NCBI RefSeq assembly: GCF_022539505.1
Contig: NC_061514.1
Coordinates: 340,550,644 to 340,614,643, forward strand
Reading direction: 5' to 3'
From: Lolium rigidum
Lineage: Eukaryota; Streptophyta; Magnoliopsida; Poales; Poaceae
DNA length: 64,000 bases
Every line of letters begins with the position of its first letter. Positions within the stretch are counted from its first letter, which is position 1. The notes under the pieces were generated by a model. That model worked only from the letters and a program-made list of their open reading frames with translations, made no database searches and had not been told where the DNA came from. Position numbers and translations under genes: made by a program. Positions 46,434 to 58,225 of this stretch are shown here, piece by piece.

Positions 46434-47093
46434 TGTCAACACCCGGATTTTTAAGTCCAGATGCCTATTATGACATACCTCGCAATCCTAGGAATATTGT
46501 TTTTGCGAGACATAATAGATTGATATCACAGAACATCATTCATTACAACTCATAAATGTCTTACAACAAAAGGATCACATGATCCAGTCTCATTACAACA
46601 ATTTATCTAAGGATCAAATACAGAACACCGTAGCGGAGGTACGTAGTAGAGGTCCATTTGCTCCACAGGCAACTGTTGACGTCAGGAGTAGTCCTAATTG
46701 TCATAGACGTCCTGCTGGCCGTCATCTTGGTACTGCTGCTCCTCTTCATAGTCTGGCCATTTGAATAGCCAGGGACACAGTCGTGAGTACTTTAAAGTAC
46801 TCGCAAACTAATACTCGTGTAAGTACCATCAATTTTATTAAGAGGGTGCTAAGCTCTATGTTTATTTGCATAAAGCCAATTTTAGTTCATAAGCATTTAG
46901 TAAAAGACTCATCATTTGCTAACTAACTCAAGTGGGAACATTGTTGTCATTCCCACAACTCAGTTGTGATTCAAGTCAAGTTCACCATTCAATTCATCCT
47001 TTCTTTTCGAGAAAACATCTGACAACGGAACAGTATGGCCTTTCCAATCGTCCGTAACCGTGGATCATCAACCATAACCTTTCACTTACATAC
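46434..47093 (-). repeat. LTR-like host sequence, left segment
   Basis: Begins TGTCAACACCCGGATTT, a common Triticeae LTR end. It continues after element E at 55263 and after the Mutator-like element at 60971. Orientation is inferred as minus from the TATAAAA box and leader at 61833-61700. No coding domain. Confidence 0.45.
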
Positions 47094-48697
47094 TGATACG
47101 TCTCAAACGTATCTATAATTTCTTATGTTCCATGCTACTTTTATGATGATACTCACATGTTTTATACACACTTTATGTCATTATTATGCATTTTCCGGCA
47201 CTAACCTATTGACGAGATGCCGAAGAGCCGATTGTCTGTTTTCTGCTGTTTTTGGTTTCAGAAATCCTACAAAGGAAATATTCTCGGAATTGGACGAAAT
47301 CAACGCCCAGGGTCTTATTTTTCCACGAAGCTTTCAGAAGACCGAAAGGGATACGAAGTGGGGCGACGAGGCGCCGCCACCATAGGGTCGCGCGGCCGGA
47401 GGGGGCCCGCGCCGCCTATGGTGTGGGCCCCTCGTCAGCCCTCCAACGCTGTCCTTCCGCCTACTTATAGCCTTCATCGCGAAAACCCCAGTACCGAGAG
47501 CCACGATACGGAAAACCTTCCAGAGATGCCGCCGCCGCCAATCCCATCTCGGGGGATTCAGGAGATCGCCTCCGGCACCCTGCCGGAGAGGGGAATCATC
47601 TCCCGGAGGACTCTTCATCGCCATGATCGCCTCCGGATTGATGTGTGAGTAGTTCACCCCTGGACTATGGGTCCATAGCAGTAGCTAGATGGTTGTCTTC
47701 TCCTCATTGTGTTATCATGTTAGATCTTTTGAGCTGCCTATCATGATCAAGATCATCTATTTGTAATGCTACATGTTGTGTTTGTTGGGATCCGATGAAT
47801 ATGGAATACTATGTCAAGTTGATTATCAATCTATCATATATGTTGTTTATGTTCTTGCATGCTCTCCGTTGCTAGTAGAGGCTCCGGCCAAGTTGATACT
47901 TGTAACTCCAAGAGGGAGTATTTATGCTCGATAGTGGGTTCACGCCTCCATTGAATCCGGAACGAGTGACGGAAAGTTCTAAGGTTGTGGATGTGTTGTT
48001 GCCACTAGGGATAAAACATCAATGCTTTGTCTAAGGATATTTGTGTTGATTACATTACGCACCATACTTAATGCAATTGTATGTTGTTTGCAACTTAATA
48101 CTTGGAAGGGGTTCGGATGATAACTCTGAAGGTGGACTTTTTAGGCATAGATGCATGTCTGGATAGCGGTCTATGTACTTTGTCGTAATGCCCCGATTAA
48201 ATCTCATAGTAGTCATCGTGATATATGTATGTGCATTGTTATGCCTTCTTTATTTGTCAATTGCCCAACTGTAATTTGTTCACCCAACATGCCATTTATC
48301 TTATGGGAGAGACACCACTAGTGAACTGTGGACCCCGGTCCATTCTTTACATCTGAAATACAATCTACTGCAAACTCTGTTCGTTACTATTCTTCGCAAA
48401 CAAACATCATCTTCCACACTATACATTTAATCCTTTGTTTACAGCAAGCCGGTGAGATTGACAACCTCACTGTTAAGTTGGGGCAAAGTATTGTGATTGT
48501 GTTGTGCAGGTTCCACGTTGGCGCCGGAATCCCTGGTGTTGCGCCGCACTACACTCCACCACCAACAACCTTCACGTGTTCCTTGACTCCTACTAGTTCG
48601 ATAACCTTGGTTTCTTACTGAGGGGAAACTTGCTGCTGTACGCATCACACCTTCCTCTTGGGGTTCCCAACAGACGTGTGTCAACTACACGCCGACA
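47094..48697 (+). repeat. 5' LTR of element E
   Basis: 1604 bp, TGATACGTCTC to ACGCCGACA. Same subfamily as element A (GACGAGATGCCGAAGAGCC; CTTATAG instead of TATATAA). Confidence 0.93.
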
Positions 48698-48706
48698 AGA
48701 CTTTTC

Positions 48707-48725
48707 TCGGCGCCATTGCCGGGGA
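48707..48725 (+). promoter_or_regulatory. altered tRNA-Asp primer binding site of element E
   Basis: TCGGCGCCATTGCCGGGGA. Against the tRNA-Asp complement in element C it has an extra C after the first T and one G-to-A change. The rest of the pairing region is kept. Confidence 0.7.
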
Positions 48726-48959
48726 GATCAAGACACGCCGCAAGGGAGTCTCCCACATCCAATCTCTTTACTTTGTTTTTGTCTTGCTTTACTTTACTTT
48801 ATTTACTGCTTTGTTTGTTCTTTATATCAAAAATACAAAAAAATTAGTTGCTAGATTTACTTTATTTACTGTCTTGTTTGCGTTCTCTATATTAAAAACA
48901 CAAAAAATTTAGTTACTTGCATTTACTTTATTTAGTTTGCTTTATTTACTACTGCTAAA

Positions 48960-51083
48960 ATGAATACTCCTGAAAATACTAAGTTGTGTGACTTCACTAG
49001 CACAAATAATAATGATTTCCTATGCACACCTATTGCTCCACCTGCTACTACAACAGAATTTTTTGAAATTAAACCTGCTTTACTAAATCTTGTTATGAGA
49101 GAGCAATTTTCTGGTGTTAGTTCTGATGATGCTGCTGCCAATCTTAATAATTTTGTTGAACTTTGTGAAATGCAAAAGTATAAGGATGTAGATGGTGACA
49201 TTATAAAATTGAAATTGTTTCCTTTCTCCTTAAGAGGAAGAGCTAAAGATTGGTTGCTATCTTTGCCTAAGAATAGTATTGATTCATGGACTAAATGTAA
49301 GGATGCTTTCATTGGTAGATATTATCCTTCCGCTAAAATTATATCTTTGAGAAGTAGCATAATGAATTTTAAGCAATTGGATAATGAACATGTTGCTCAA
49401 GCATGGGAGAGAATGAAATCTTTGGTGAAGAATTGCCCTACCCATGGACTAACTACTTGGATGATCATCCAAACCTTTTATGCAGGATTGAATTTTTCTT
49501 CGCGGAACCTATTGGATTCAGCTGCTGGAGGTACTTTTATGTCCATCACCTTAGGCGCGGCAACAAAGCTCCTTGATGATATGATGATAAATTACTCTGA
49601 ATGGCACACGGAAAGAGCTCCACAAGGTAAGAAGGTAAATTCTGTTGAAGAAACCTCCTCCTTGAGTGATAAGATTGATGCTATTATGTCTATGCTTGTG
49701 AATGGTAGATCTAATGTTGATCCTAATAATGTTCCTTTAGCTTCATTGGTTGCTCAAGAAGTGCATGTTGATGTGAACTTCATTAAAAATAATAATTTCA
49801 ACAACAATGCTTATAGAAATAATTCTGGTAACAACTATAGGCCATATCCTTCTGCTAATGGTAATGGTTATGGTAATTCTTATGGTAATTCTTACAACAA
49901 TAATAGGAGTGTACCCCCTGGTCTTGAAGCCATGCTTAAAGAATTTATTAGTACACAAACTGCTTTTAACAAATCTGTTGAAGAAAAGCTTGATAAAATT
50001 GATATTCTTGCTTCTAAGGTTGATAGTCTTGCTGCTGATGTTGATCTTTTAAAATTGAAAGTTATGCCTAATGAAGATAAAGATATTAAGTCATTTGCTA
50101 CAGCAAACGCCATCCAAGTTCGAATTAATGAGAATATTAGATTGATGGCTGAATTTCATGCTAGGTGGGAAAGAGAAGAAAACGAAAAACTAGCTAAAGA
50201 GAATAATGTAGCTAAAGTTTGGACTATTACCACCACTAGTAATGATTATGTTTCACATGTTGCTACACCCCCTACTATCAATGGTAAAATAATTGGTGTT
50301 GGCAATGTTTCTACTCCTAGTGCAAAGCGTGCAAAATTGCCTGAAACTGCTGAAATTGCTAAAACTGCTGAAACTGTTTGTGATAAAACTGTTGAAATTT
50401 TTCAAAATATTGGGGACAATGATTCCATTGCTGTAGATCATAATGGTTTAGATTTTGATGATTGTCACATCTCTGAAGTTATTAAGTTCTTACAAAAACT
50501 TGCTAAAAGTCCCAATGCTAGTGCAATAAATTTGGCCTTTACAAAACATATTACAAATACTCTCATAAAAGCTAGGGAGGAGAAACTAAAACTTGAAACT
50601 TCTATTCCTAGGAAGTTAGAAGATGGTTGGGAGCCCATCATTAAGATGAAGGTCAATGATTTTGATTGTAATGCCTTATGTGATCTTGGTCCAAGTATTT
50701 CTGTTATGCCTAAGAAAATCTATGATATGCTTGACTTGCCTCCATTGAAAAATTGTTATTTGGATGTTAATCTTGCTGATAATGCTATAAAGAAACCTTT
50801 GGGGAGGATTGATAATGTTCGCATTATGGTTAACAATAACCTTGTCCCCGTTGATTTTTTTGTCTTGGATATTGAATGCAATGCATCTTGTCCCATTATA
50901 TTGGGAAGACCTTTTCTTCGAACTGTTGGTGCTACCATTGATATGAAGGAAGGTAATATTAAGTATCAATTTCCTCTTAAGAAAGGTATGGAACACTTCC
51001 CTAGAAAGAGAATGAAGTTACCTTATGATTCTATTATTAGAACAAATTATGATGTTGATGCTTCATCTCTTGATGTTACTTGA
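48960..51083 (+). CDS. gag-protease polyprotein of element E, intact
   Basis: 707 residues from ATG 48960 to TGA 51081-51083. Residues about 35-230 are the Retrotrans_gag core (ANLNNFVELCEM, LKLFPFSLRGRAKDWLLSLP, WTKCKDAFIGRYYP). About 270-320 is an Asn/Tyr/Gly-rich stretch, and about 320-370 a coiled coil (LDKIDILASKVDSLAADVDLL). No CCHC zinc knuckle was found. About 560-690 is an aspartic protease with CDLGPSISVMP, YLDVNLAD and CPIILGRPFL. The residue after D-L-G is Pro here but Ala in element A. Role by family: capsid assembly of virus-like particles and polyprotein cleavage. With no pol downstream, replication enzymes would have to come from another element. The frame is open although the two LTRs have visibly diverged. 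Confidence 0.9.
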   Translation: MNTPENTKLCDFTSTNNNDFLCTPIAPPATTTEFFEIKPALLNLVMREQFSGVSSDDAAANLNNFVELCEMQKYKDVDGDIIKLKLFPFSLRGRAKDWLLSLPKNSIDSWTKCKDAFIGRYYPSAKIISLRSSIMNFKQLDNEHVAQAWERMKSLVKNCPTHGLTTWMIIQTFYAGLNFSSRNLLDSAAGGTFMSITLGAATKLLDDMMINYSEWHTERAPQGKKVNSVEETSSLSDKIDAIMSMLVNGRSNVDPNNVPLASLVAQEVHVDVNFIKNNNFNNNAYRNNSGNNYRPYPSANGNGYGNSYGNSYNNNRSVPPGLEAMLKEFISTQTAFNKSVEEKLDKIDILASKVDSLAADVDLLKLKVMPNEDKDIKSFATANAIQVRINENIRLMAEFHARWEREENEKLAKENNVAKVWTITTTSNDYVSHVATPPTINGKIIGVGNVSTPSAKRAKLPETAEIAKTAETVCDKTVEIFQNIGDNDSIAVDHNGLDFDDCHISEVIKFLQKLAKSPNASAINLAFTKHITNTLIKAREEKLKLETSIPRKLEDGWEPIIKMKVNDFDCNALCDLGPSISVMPKKIYDMLDLPPLKNCYLDVNLADNAIKKPLGRIDNVRIMVNNNLVPVDFFVLDIECNASCPIILGRPFLRTVGATIDMKEGNIKYQFPLKKGMEHFPRKRMKLPYDSIIRTNYDVDASSLDVT

Positions 51084-53653
51084 TTCACACTTTCTGCGCC
51101 TAGCTGAAAGGAGTTAAAGAAAAGCGCTCATGGGAGACAACCCATTATTTTACTTCTGCACTTTTATTTTATATTTGAGTCTTGGAAGTTGTTACTACTG
51201 TAGCAACCTCTCCTTATCTTTATTTTATTGCATTCTTGTGCCAAGTAAAGTCTTTGATAGTAAAGTCAATACTAGATTTGGATTACTGCGCAGAAACAGA
51301 TTTCTTACTGTCACGAAATTGAGCAGCCCCTTCTGTAGGTAATTTATAAAAATCTGCCAATTTACGTGCGTGATCCTGAGATATGTACGCAACTTTCATT
51401 CAATTTGAGCATTTTCAGCTGAGCAAGTTAAGTTCCCCAGAAAAATTCGTCTTTACGGACTGTTCTGTTTTGACAGATTCTGCCTTTTATTTCGCATTGC
51501 CTATTTTGCTATGTTTGATGGATTTCTTTGTTCCATTAAATTTCAGTAGCTTTGTGCAATGTCCAGAAGTGTTAAGAATGATTATGTCACCTCTGAATAT
51601 GTGAATTTTCGATTATGCACTAACCCTCTAATGAGTTTGTTTTGAGTTTGGTGTGGAGGAAGTTTTCAAGGGTCAAGAGAGGAGGATGATACAATATGAT
51701 CAAGAAGAGTGAAAAGTCTAAGCTTGGGGATGCCCCCGTGGTTCATCCCTGCATATTTTAAGAAGACTCAAGCATCTAATCTTGGGGATGCCCGAGGCAT
51801 CCCTTCTTCATCGACAACTTATCAGGTCACCTCTAGTGAAACTATATTTTTATTCCGTCACATCTTATGTGCTTTACTTGGAGCGTCTGTTTGTTTTTGT
51901 TTTTGTTTGAATAAAATCGGATCCTAGCATTCCTTGTTTGGGAGAGAGACACGCTCCGCTGTTTCATATGAACACTGGTGTTCTTAGCTTTACTTTTAAT
52001 GTTCATGGCGAAGGTTGAAACTGCTTCTTTCATTGTTATATGGTTGGAAACAGAAAATGCTTCATGTGGTAATTGGTATAATGTCTTGAATAATTTGATA
52101 CTTGGAAATTGTTGGGCTCATATAGATCATGTTTAAGCTCTTGCATCATGTACTTTGCACCTATTAATTAAGAATTACATAGAGCTTGTTAAAATTTGGT
52201 TTGCATGATTGGTCTCTCTAGAGTCTAGATATTTTCTGGTTAAGGTGTTTGAACAACAAGGAAGACGATGTAGAGTCTTATAATGTTTGCAATATGTTCT
52301 TATGTAAGTTTTGCTGTACCGTTTTATACTTGAGTTTGCTTCAAACAACCTTGCTAGCCAAAGCCTTGTATTGAGAGGAATTCTTCTCGTGCATCCAAAT
52401 CCTTGAGCCAAAAACTATGCCATATGTGTCCACCATACCTACCTACTACATGGTATTTCTCTACCATTCCAAAGTAAATTACTTGAGTGCTACCTTTAAA
52501 ACTTCATTCCTTGTCTTTGCAATATATAGCTCATGGGAAAATAGCCTTTAAAACTATTGTGGTAAAGAATATGTACTTATGTATGTTATTTCTTAATAAG
52601 TTGCTTGTTGAGCGGTAACCATGTTTCTGGGGACGCCATCAACTATTACACCTTTGTTGAATATCATGTGAGTTGCTATGCATGTTCGTCTTGTCCGAAG
52701 TAAGGGTGATTTATCATGATCAAATGGTTTGAGTATGCATATTGTTAGAGAAGAACATTGGGCCGCCAACTAAAGCCATGAATCATGGTGGAAGTTTCAG
52801 TTTGGACATCAATCCTCAATCTCTTATGAGAATATAAAATGTTGTAGAATGCTTATGCATTAAAGAGGAGTCCATTATCTGTTGTCTATGTTGTCCCGGT
52901 ATGGATGTCTAAGTTGAGAATAATCAAAAACGAGAAATCAAATGTGATCCTTCTAGTTAGACCTTTGTACAGGCGGCATAGAGGTACCCCTTTGTGACAC
53001 TTGGTTGAAACATATGTTATGCAATGATAATCCATGTAAATCCAAGCTAATTAGGACAAGGTGCGAGCACTATTGGTAATCTATGCATGAGGCTTGCAAC
53101 TTATAGGATATCTTATACATAACACATATGATTTATTACTAGCGTTGACAAAATTGTTTCTATGTTTTCAAAATGAAAAGCTCTAGCACAAAAATAGTAA
53201 TCCATGCTTCCCTCTGCGAAGGGCCAATCTTTTACTTTATGTTGAGTCAGTTTACCTACTTCTTTCTATCTTAGAAGCAAACACTTGTATGAACTGTGTG
53301 CATTGGTTCTTACATGTTTACCTATTGCACTTGTTATATTACTTTGTGTTGACAATTATCCATGAGATAAACATGTTGAAGTTGAAAGCAAGCTGCTGAA
53401 ACTTATATCTTCCTTTGTGTTGCTTCAAAGCTTTCTACTAAGAATTTATTGCTTTATGAGTTAACTCTTATGCAAGTCTTATTGATGCTTGTCTTGAAAG
53501 TACTATTCATGAAAAGTCTTTGCTATATGATTCAGTTGTTTATTCATTGTCTTTACCATTGCTTCGAATCACTGCATTCATCTCATATGCTTTACAATAG
53601 TATTGATCAAGATTATGATAGCATGTCACTTCAGAACTAAGCTTGGAGATGCT
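51084..53653 (+). other. non-coding internal region of element E in place of pol
   Basis: Colinear with 844-3463 and 5352-7598. Polypurine-like motifs at 51720-51733 (AAGCTTGGGGATGC), about 51779 (AATCTTGGGGATGC) and 53639-53653 (beside the LTR). Unlike copies A and B, this copy has lost the AAATTATCTTTG...CGAGTAGG stretch just before the last motif. Confidence 0.8.
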
Positions 53654-55262
53654 TGATACGTCTCAAACGTATCTATAATTTCTTATGTTTCATGCTACTT
53701 TTATGATGATACTCACATGTTTTATACACACTTTATGTCATTATTATGCATTTTCCGGCACTAACCTATTGACGAGATGCCGAAGAGCCGATTGCTTGTT
53801 TTCTCGCTATTTTTGGTTTCAGAAATCCTACAAAGGAAATATTCTCGGAATTGGACGAAATCAACGCCCAGGGTCTTATTTTTCCACGAAGCTTCCAGAA
53901 GACCGAAAGGGATACGAAGTGGGGCGACGAGGCACCGCCACCATAGGGCCGCGCGGCCAGAGGGGGGCCCGCACCGCCCTATGGTGTGGGCCCCTCGTCA
54001 GCCCTCCAACGCTGCCCTTCCGCCTACTTATAGCCTTCGTCGCGAAAAGTCCAGTACCGAGAGCCACGATACGGAAAACCTTCCAGAGACGCCGCCGCCG
54101 CCGATCCCATCTCGGGTTATTCAGGAGATCGCCTCCGGCACCCTGCCGGAGAGGGGAATCATCTCCCGAAGGACTCTTCATCGCCATGATCGCCTCCGGA
54201 TTGATGTGTGAGTAGTTCACCCTTGGACTATGGGTCCATAGCAGTAGCTAGATGGTTGTCTTCTCCTCATTGTGCTATCATGTTAGATCTTGTGAGCTGC
54301 CTATCATGATCAAGATCATCTATTTGTAATGCTACATGTTGTGTTTGTTGGGATCCGATGAATATGGAATACTATGTCAAGTTGATTATCAATCTATCAT
54401 ATATGTTGTTTATGTTCTTGCATGCTCTCCGTTGCTAGTAGAGGCTCCGGCCAAGTTGATACTTGTAACTCCAAGAGGGAGTATTTATGCTCGATAGTGG
54501 GTTCATGCCTCCATTGAATCTGGGACGATGATGAGAAAGTTCTAAGGTTGTGGATGTGCTTGTTGCCACTAGGGATAAAACATCAATGCTTTGTCTAAGG
54601 ATATTTGTGTTGATTACATTACGCACCATACTTAATGCAATTGTCTGTTGTTTGCAACTTAATACTGGAAGGGGTTCGGATGATAACCTGAAGGTGCACT
54701 TTTTATGCATAGATGCATGCTGGATAGCGGTCTATATATGTACTTTGTCGTAATGCCCTGATTAAATCTCATAGTAGTCATCCTGATATATGTATGTGCA
54801 TTGTTATGCCTTCTTTATTTGTCAATTGCCCAACTGTAATTTGTTCACCCAACATGCCATTTATCTTATGGGAGAGACACCACTAGTGAACTATGGACCC
54901 CGTTCCATTCTTTACATCTGAAATACAATCTACTGCAAACTCTGTTCGTTACTGTTCTTCGCAAACAAACATCATCTTCCACACTATATATTTAATCCTT
55001 TGTTTACAGCAAGCCGGTGAGATTGACAACCTCACTGTTAAGTTGGGGCAAAGTATTGTGATTGTGTTGTGCAGGTTCCACGTTGGCGCCGGAATCCCTG
55101 GTTTTGCGCCGCACTACACTCTGCCACCAACAACCTTCACGTGTTCCTTGACTCCTACTGGTTCGATAACCTTGGTTTCTTACTGAGGGAAAACTTGCTG
55201 CTGTACGCATCACACCTTCCTCTTGGGGTTCCCAACAGACGTGTGTCAACTACACGCCAGCA
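53654..55262 (+). repeat. 3' LTR of element E
   Basis: 1609 bp, TGATACGTCTC to ACGCCAGCA, followed by CATAC. Confidence 0.93.
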
Positions 55263-56470
55263 CATACCCTAGTACAGGTTCCTCTCCCCATGAGCTTAGC
55301 CTCCCAGTGAAGACAAACCGTAAGCCTGGGAACTGCACAGGGCTTGGGCCAGACATTCACCTCATTTCACATCATTTCACTTCCAACGGAGGCAGCCTTG
55401 GCATAACCCCTATGATGCTTTTTTAGAGGGAACCCATACTAAGATGCATCAACTTCCAGTTAAGCCCTACCCATAATCAGGTATTGTGGGGGTATTATAT
55501 AATTGGAAAGGTATCACATCCAAACCCAACCATCAGTTTTTGTAAAGTTTACCATGTCATTCACAAGTCATATTCACCTTCAAAATATTTCAATAGAATG
55601 ACTCATCATTCCAAGGTTTTCAAAGTCATTTCACTTCACAAGTTCCCATCTAGAGTAGTCAATTTTATTTGTTAGCACTAGCAACTAGTCATGAGGGGTG
55701 CTAACTATCTTGTAGCTCTCTAGGCTAAATTTGATACTCTTGTAACACTCTATACTTAGACCAAAGTTAACTATAAAATTAAGCTTTAATAACCAAAGTA
55801 AAAGCTTGTTAGGATAAAACTTGGGGTTGATCATGAAGCATAAAGTAATAGGTAAGTGTGCCTTGCTCGGGTAGAGCTTTGCACTTTTGCAAGAATATTA
55901 GCTTGCCTTGGTTGGTGTACTGATCAAAGTGGTCTTCTTCTTCCTGGAAGTAGACCTCCTCCTCCTGGTACTCCTCGATACTAGCGTCTAAAACGGATAC
56001 GAAGTAACAATCGCCAAACAAAGCTTAAGAGCTAGACTAAGCACACCATTGGTTCACACAAGCTATTCTAGCATCACAATACAAGTAACATGTTGGTTGA
56101 ATTTGTTTCTTCTTCTAAGAAAATAATTTCCTCTCATTACAATATTGATTAGGGTTTCTATTTAGGTCTTTGAGGAAATAATTTCCTCTCATTGAATCTT
56201 GTTAAGAATTAAGTTCCTCAAATAAATAATGTATGAATCCATGTTGACCAAGTTCAACAATTCATCATTATCATTTGGGAGAAGGATTTAAGTGAGGTAA
56301 AATACCTCATGCAATGTAACACTACCCTAATCATAATTTAACATCATCAACTAATTCAACATGAGGTTATGTAGACCATGGTCACTACCACATTTTAAGT
56401 TTCTTGAGACAAGATTTAAATAAGGGAAAACCTCTCATAAGATTTAATAAATAATTTTGGATAATTTAAA
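55263..56470 (-). repeat. LTR-like host sequence, middle segment
   Basis: Continuation of 46434-47093 after element E. No ORF with a known domain. It ends in TAATTTAAA (56462-56470), the left target duplication of the Mutator-like element. Confidence 0.45.
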
Positions 56471-56611
56471 GGGATTTCTATTTTCGTGCCCCTGGCTCCT
56501 TAGTTGTGCTCAGTTTTCCCCAGCCCCTTAGTTTTTCCTCAGTTTTCCCCAAAACCTTGTCTGAAACCTGCAGAAGGAGCTCGGACGGAAGGAATCCCGT
56601 TTAGTTGACGT
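56471..56611 (+). repeat. left TIR of the Mutator-like element
   Basis: Matches the inverse of 60832-60970 with few mismatches, including the GTTTTCCCCA repeats and GAGCTCGGACGGAAGGAATC. Confidence 0.88.
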
Positions 56612-56863
56612 TGGTTGTTGCTGGCAAGTGGGGCCGCTGTTGGTGCCCCGCAGTGGACACGTCTTCACTTATCCAGATCATCGTGGGACCCACAACTTGT
56701 CCATGTTAGTGCGCTGGACCCACAGCTTACCCAGGTGACCGTTGCAAAATGGGAGCCCGAGCCAGCCCCGCGCCCGTGCCCGTGCCATTGCTTCCCCTTT
56801 CTTTCCCCGCGCCCCATTGTTCTTCTTCTCCGCCAGCGGCAGCCGTTGTTCGGCAGGCGGGTG

Positions 56864-57415
56864 ATGTCTAGTTTCTCTTCGACCTCCCGTTCTTCATGGC
56901 CGCAGTATGGACCCGTGCCTTTGACAAGATGCCACGACTGCCCACGCCGGGAGCCTGCGAAGCGGTCGATCCGTAAGACGGACGAGAACGGCAACCGTGG
57001 ACGTGAGTTCCTTGCATGCGAGAGCTTGCCATATAGAGAGGGGATAAGGTTAGATCTCGCTCCAATTTCTCTGTTTTCTCTCGATTTTCTTGCTATTCCC
57101 TCGAATTTGGGATTTAGGGTTCCCGTTGTTGTTTTCAGATCCTGAAGAAATGCAGGCATTTCGAGTGGATCGACATGTACGTTCAGAGGCTTCAATTGCA
57201 GGAATCAATTGGCGCTATTGGGGAGCGCAATTTGGGAGGGGGGACTTGCTGTAGAGAATGCGGTGGAGAGAGGAGCCGTTCCGATTATGCCTAATGCTCC
57301 CAATGTAGGACTGGTGGAAGTGAAGGGAGAAGCGAAGAAAATGAACAAGCGATTAAGGCAGCTGATCGAGTTGAAGAAGCAAGCTAATCCGATGGTTGGT
57401 TGTTTTTTCGTTGTA
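56864..57415 (+). pseudogene. GRF-type zinc-finger gene fragment carried by the Mutator-like element
   Basis: From ATG 56864: a Ser-rich start, then PLTRCHDCPRREPAKRSIRKT and NGNRGREFLACESLP, the Cys/Arg/Phe/Cys spacing of a GRF zinc finger (a DNA/RNA-binding module). After an intron-like gap (acceptor TTTTCAG at 57132-57138) a second part reads ILKKCRHFEWIDMYVQRLQ, the usual continuation in such grass proteins. A frame change near 57200 leads to the coiled-coil end MNKRLRQLIELKKQAN and a hydrophobic tail at 57418. With the likely donor at 57049 the joined frame would hit a stop, so the copy is probably broken. A high-GC leader precedes it inside the element. Confidence 0.6.
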
Positions 57416-57599
57416 TAATTGTGATCGGATTCTTATCATTGCTCACCGGGCGCTAGAAGTTGTTACAAGGGATACCTTGTTACAAATTCATTATTCGATT
57501 ACATGTACTTGTAGTTGTTTTCATGGTTAGTGTGTGCATTCACCGAAATTACCAACTATATTGGAATGCTTTATGTATGCCTCATGTTTATACAAGGGA

Positions 57600-58225
57600 T
57601 TCTTATCATTGCTCACCGAACTATATTAGTGTGTGCCGTTTCAAATTACCGAAACTATATGCCAAACTATATCCCCTAAAAGAAAAAGGAAAGCGAAAGA
57701 TAGTTGATAATTGTTAGAGGGGTGACAATAATGCATTCACCGAAATCCGCAAATATGTATGCCTCATGTTTATACCGAAATTATACCACTTTTGGGCCAT
57801 TTCAAATTACCGAAACTATATGCCAAAACTATATCCCCTAAAAGAAAAAGGAAAGCGAAAGATAGTTGATAATTGTTAGAGGGGTGAAAATAATGCATTC
57901 ACCGAAATCCGCAAATATGTATGCCTCATGTTTATACCGAAATTATACCACTTTTGGGCCGTTTCAAATTACCGAAACTATATGCCAAAACTATATCCCC
58001 TAAAAGAAAAAGGAAAGCGAAAGATAGTTGATAATTGTTAGGGGGTGACAATAATGCATTCATCGAAATCCGTAAATATGTATGCCTCATGTTTATACCA
58101 AAATTATACCACTTTTGGGCTGTTTCAAATTATTAAAACTATATGCCAAAACTATATCCCCTAAAAGAAAAAGGAAAGCGAAAGATAGTTGATAATTGTT
58201 AGAGGGGTGACAATAATGCATCCAC
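57600..58225. repeat. tandem 161/162-bp repeats
   Basis: Units begin GTGACAATAATGCATTC at 57722, 57884, 58045 and 58207, spaced 162, 161 and 162 bp. A partial unit precedes them from about 57600. The shared end is AAAGATAGTTGATAATTGTTAGAGG. Confidence 0.85.

Larger units (their letters stand above)
47094..55262 (+). mobile_element. complete Athila-like element E (gag-protease only), target duplication CATAC
   Basis: 8,169 bp with CATAC at 47089-47093 and 55263-55267. LTRs at 47094-48697 and 53654-55262, mutated tRNA-Asp primer site at 48707-48725, one intact gag-protease ORF (48960-51083), a non-coding region of 2.57 kb, and the polypurine tract AAGCTTGGAGATGCT ending at the 3' LTR. No reverse transcriptase, RNase H or integrase is present, so the element is non-autonomous by structure. 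About a dozen substitutions separate the first 420 bp of the two LTRs by eye. It is the reference copy for elements A, B and D. Confidence 0.95.

Noticed and set aside
57600..58225. CRISPR-like array
   Set aside because: Units are contiguous 161-bp tandem repeats without spacers, inside a plant transposon.
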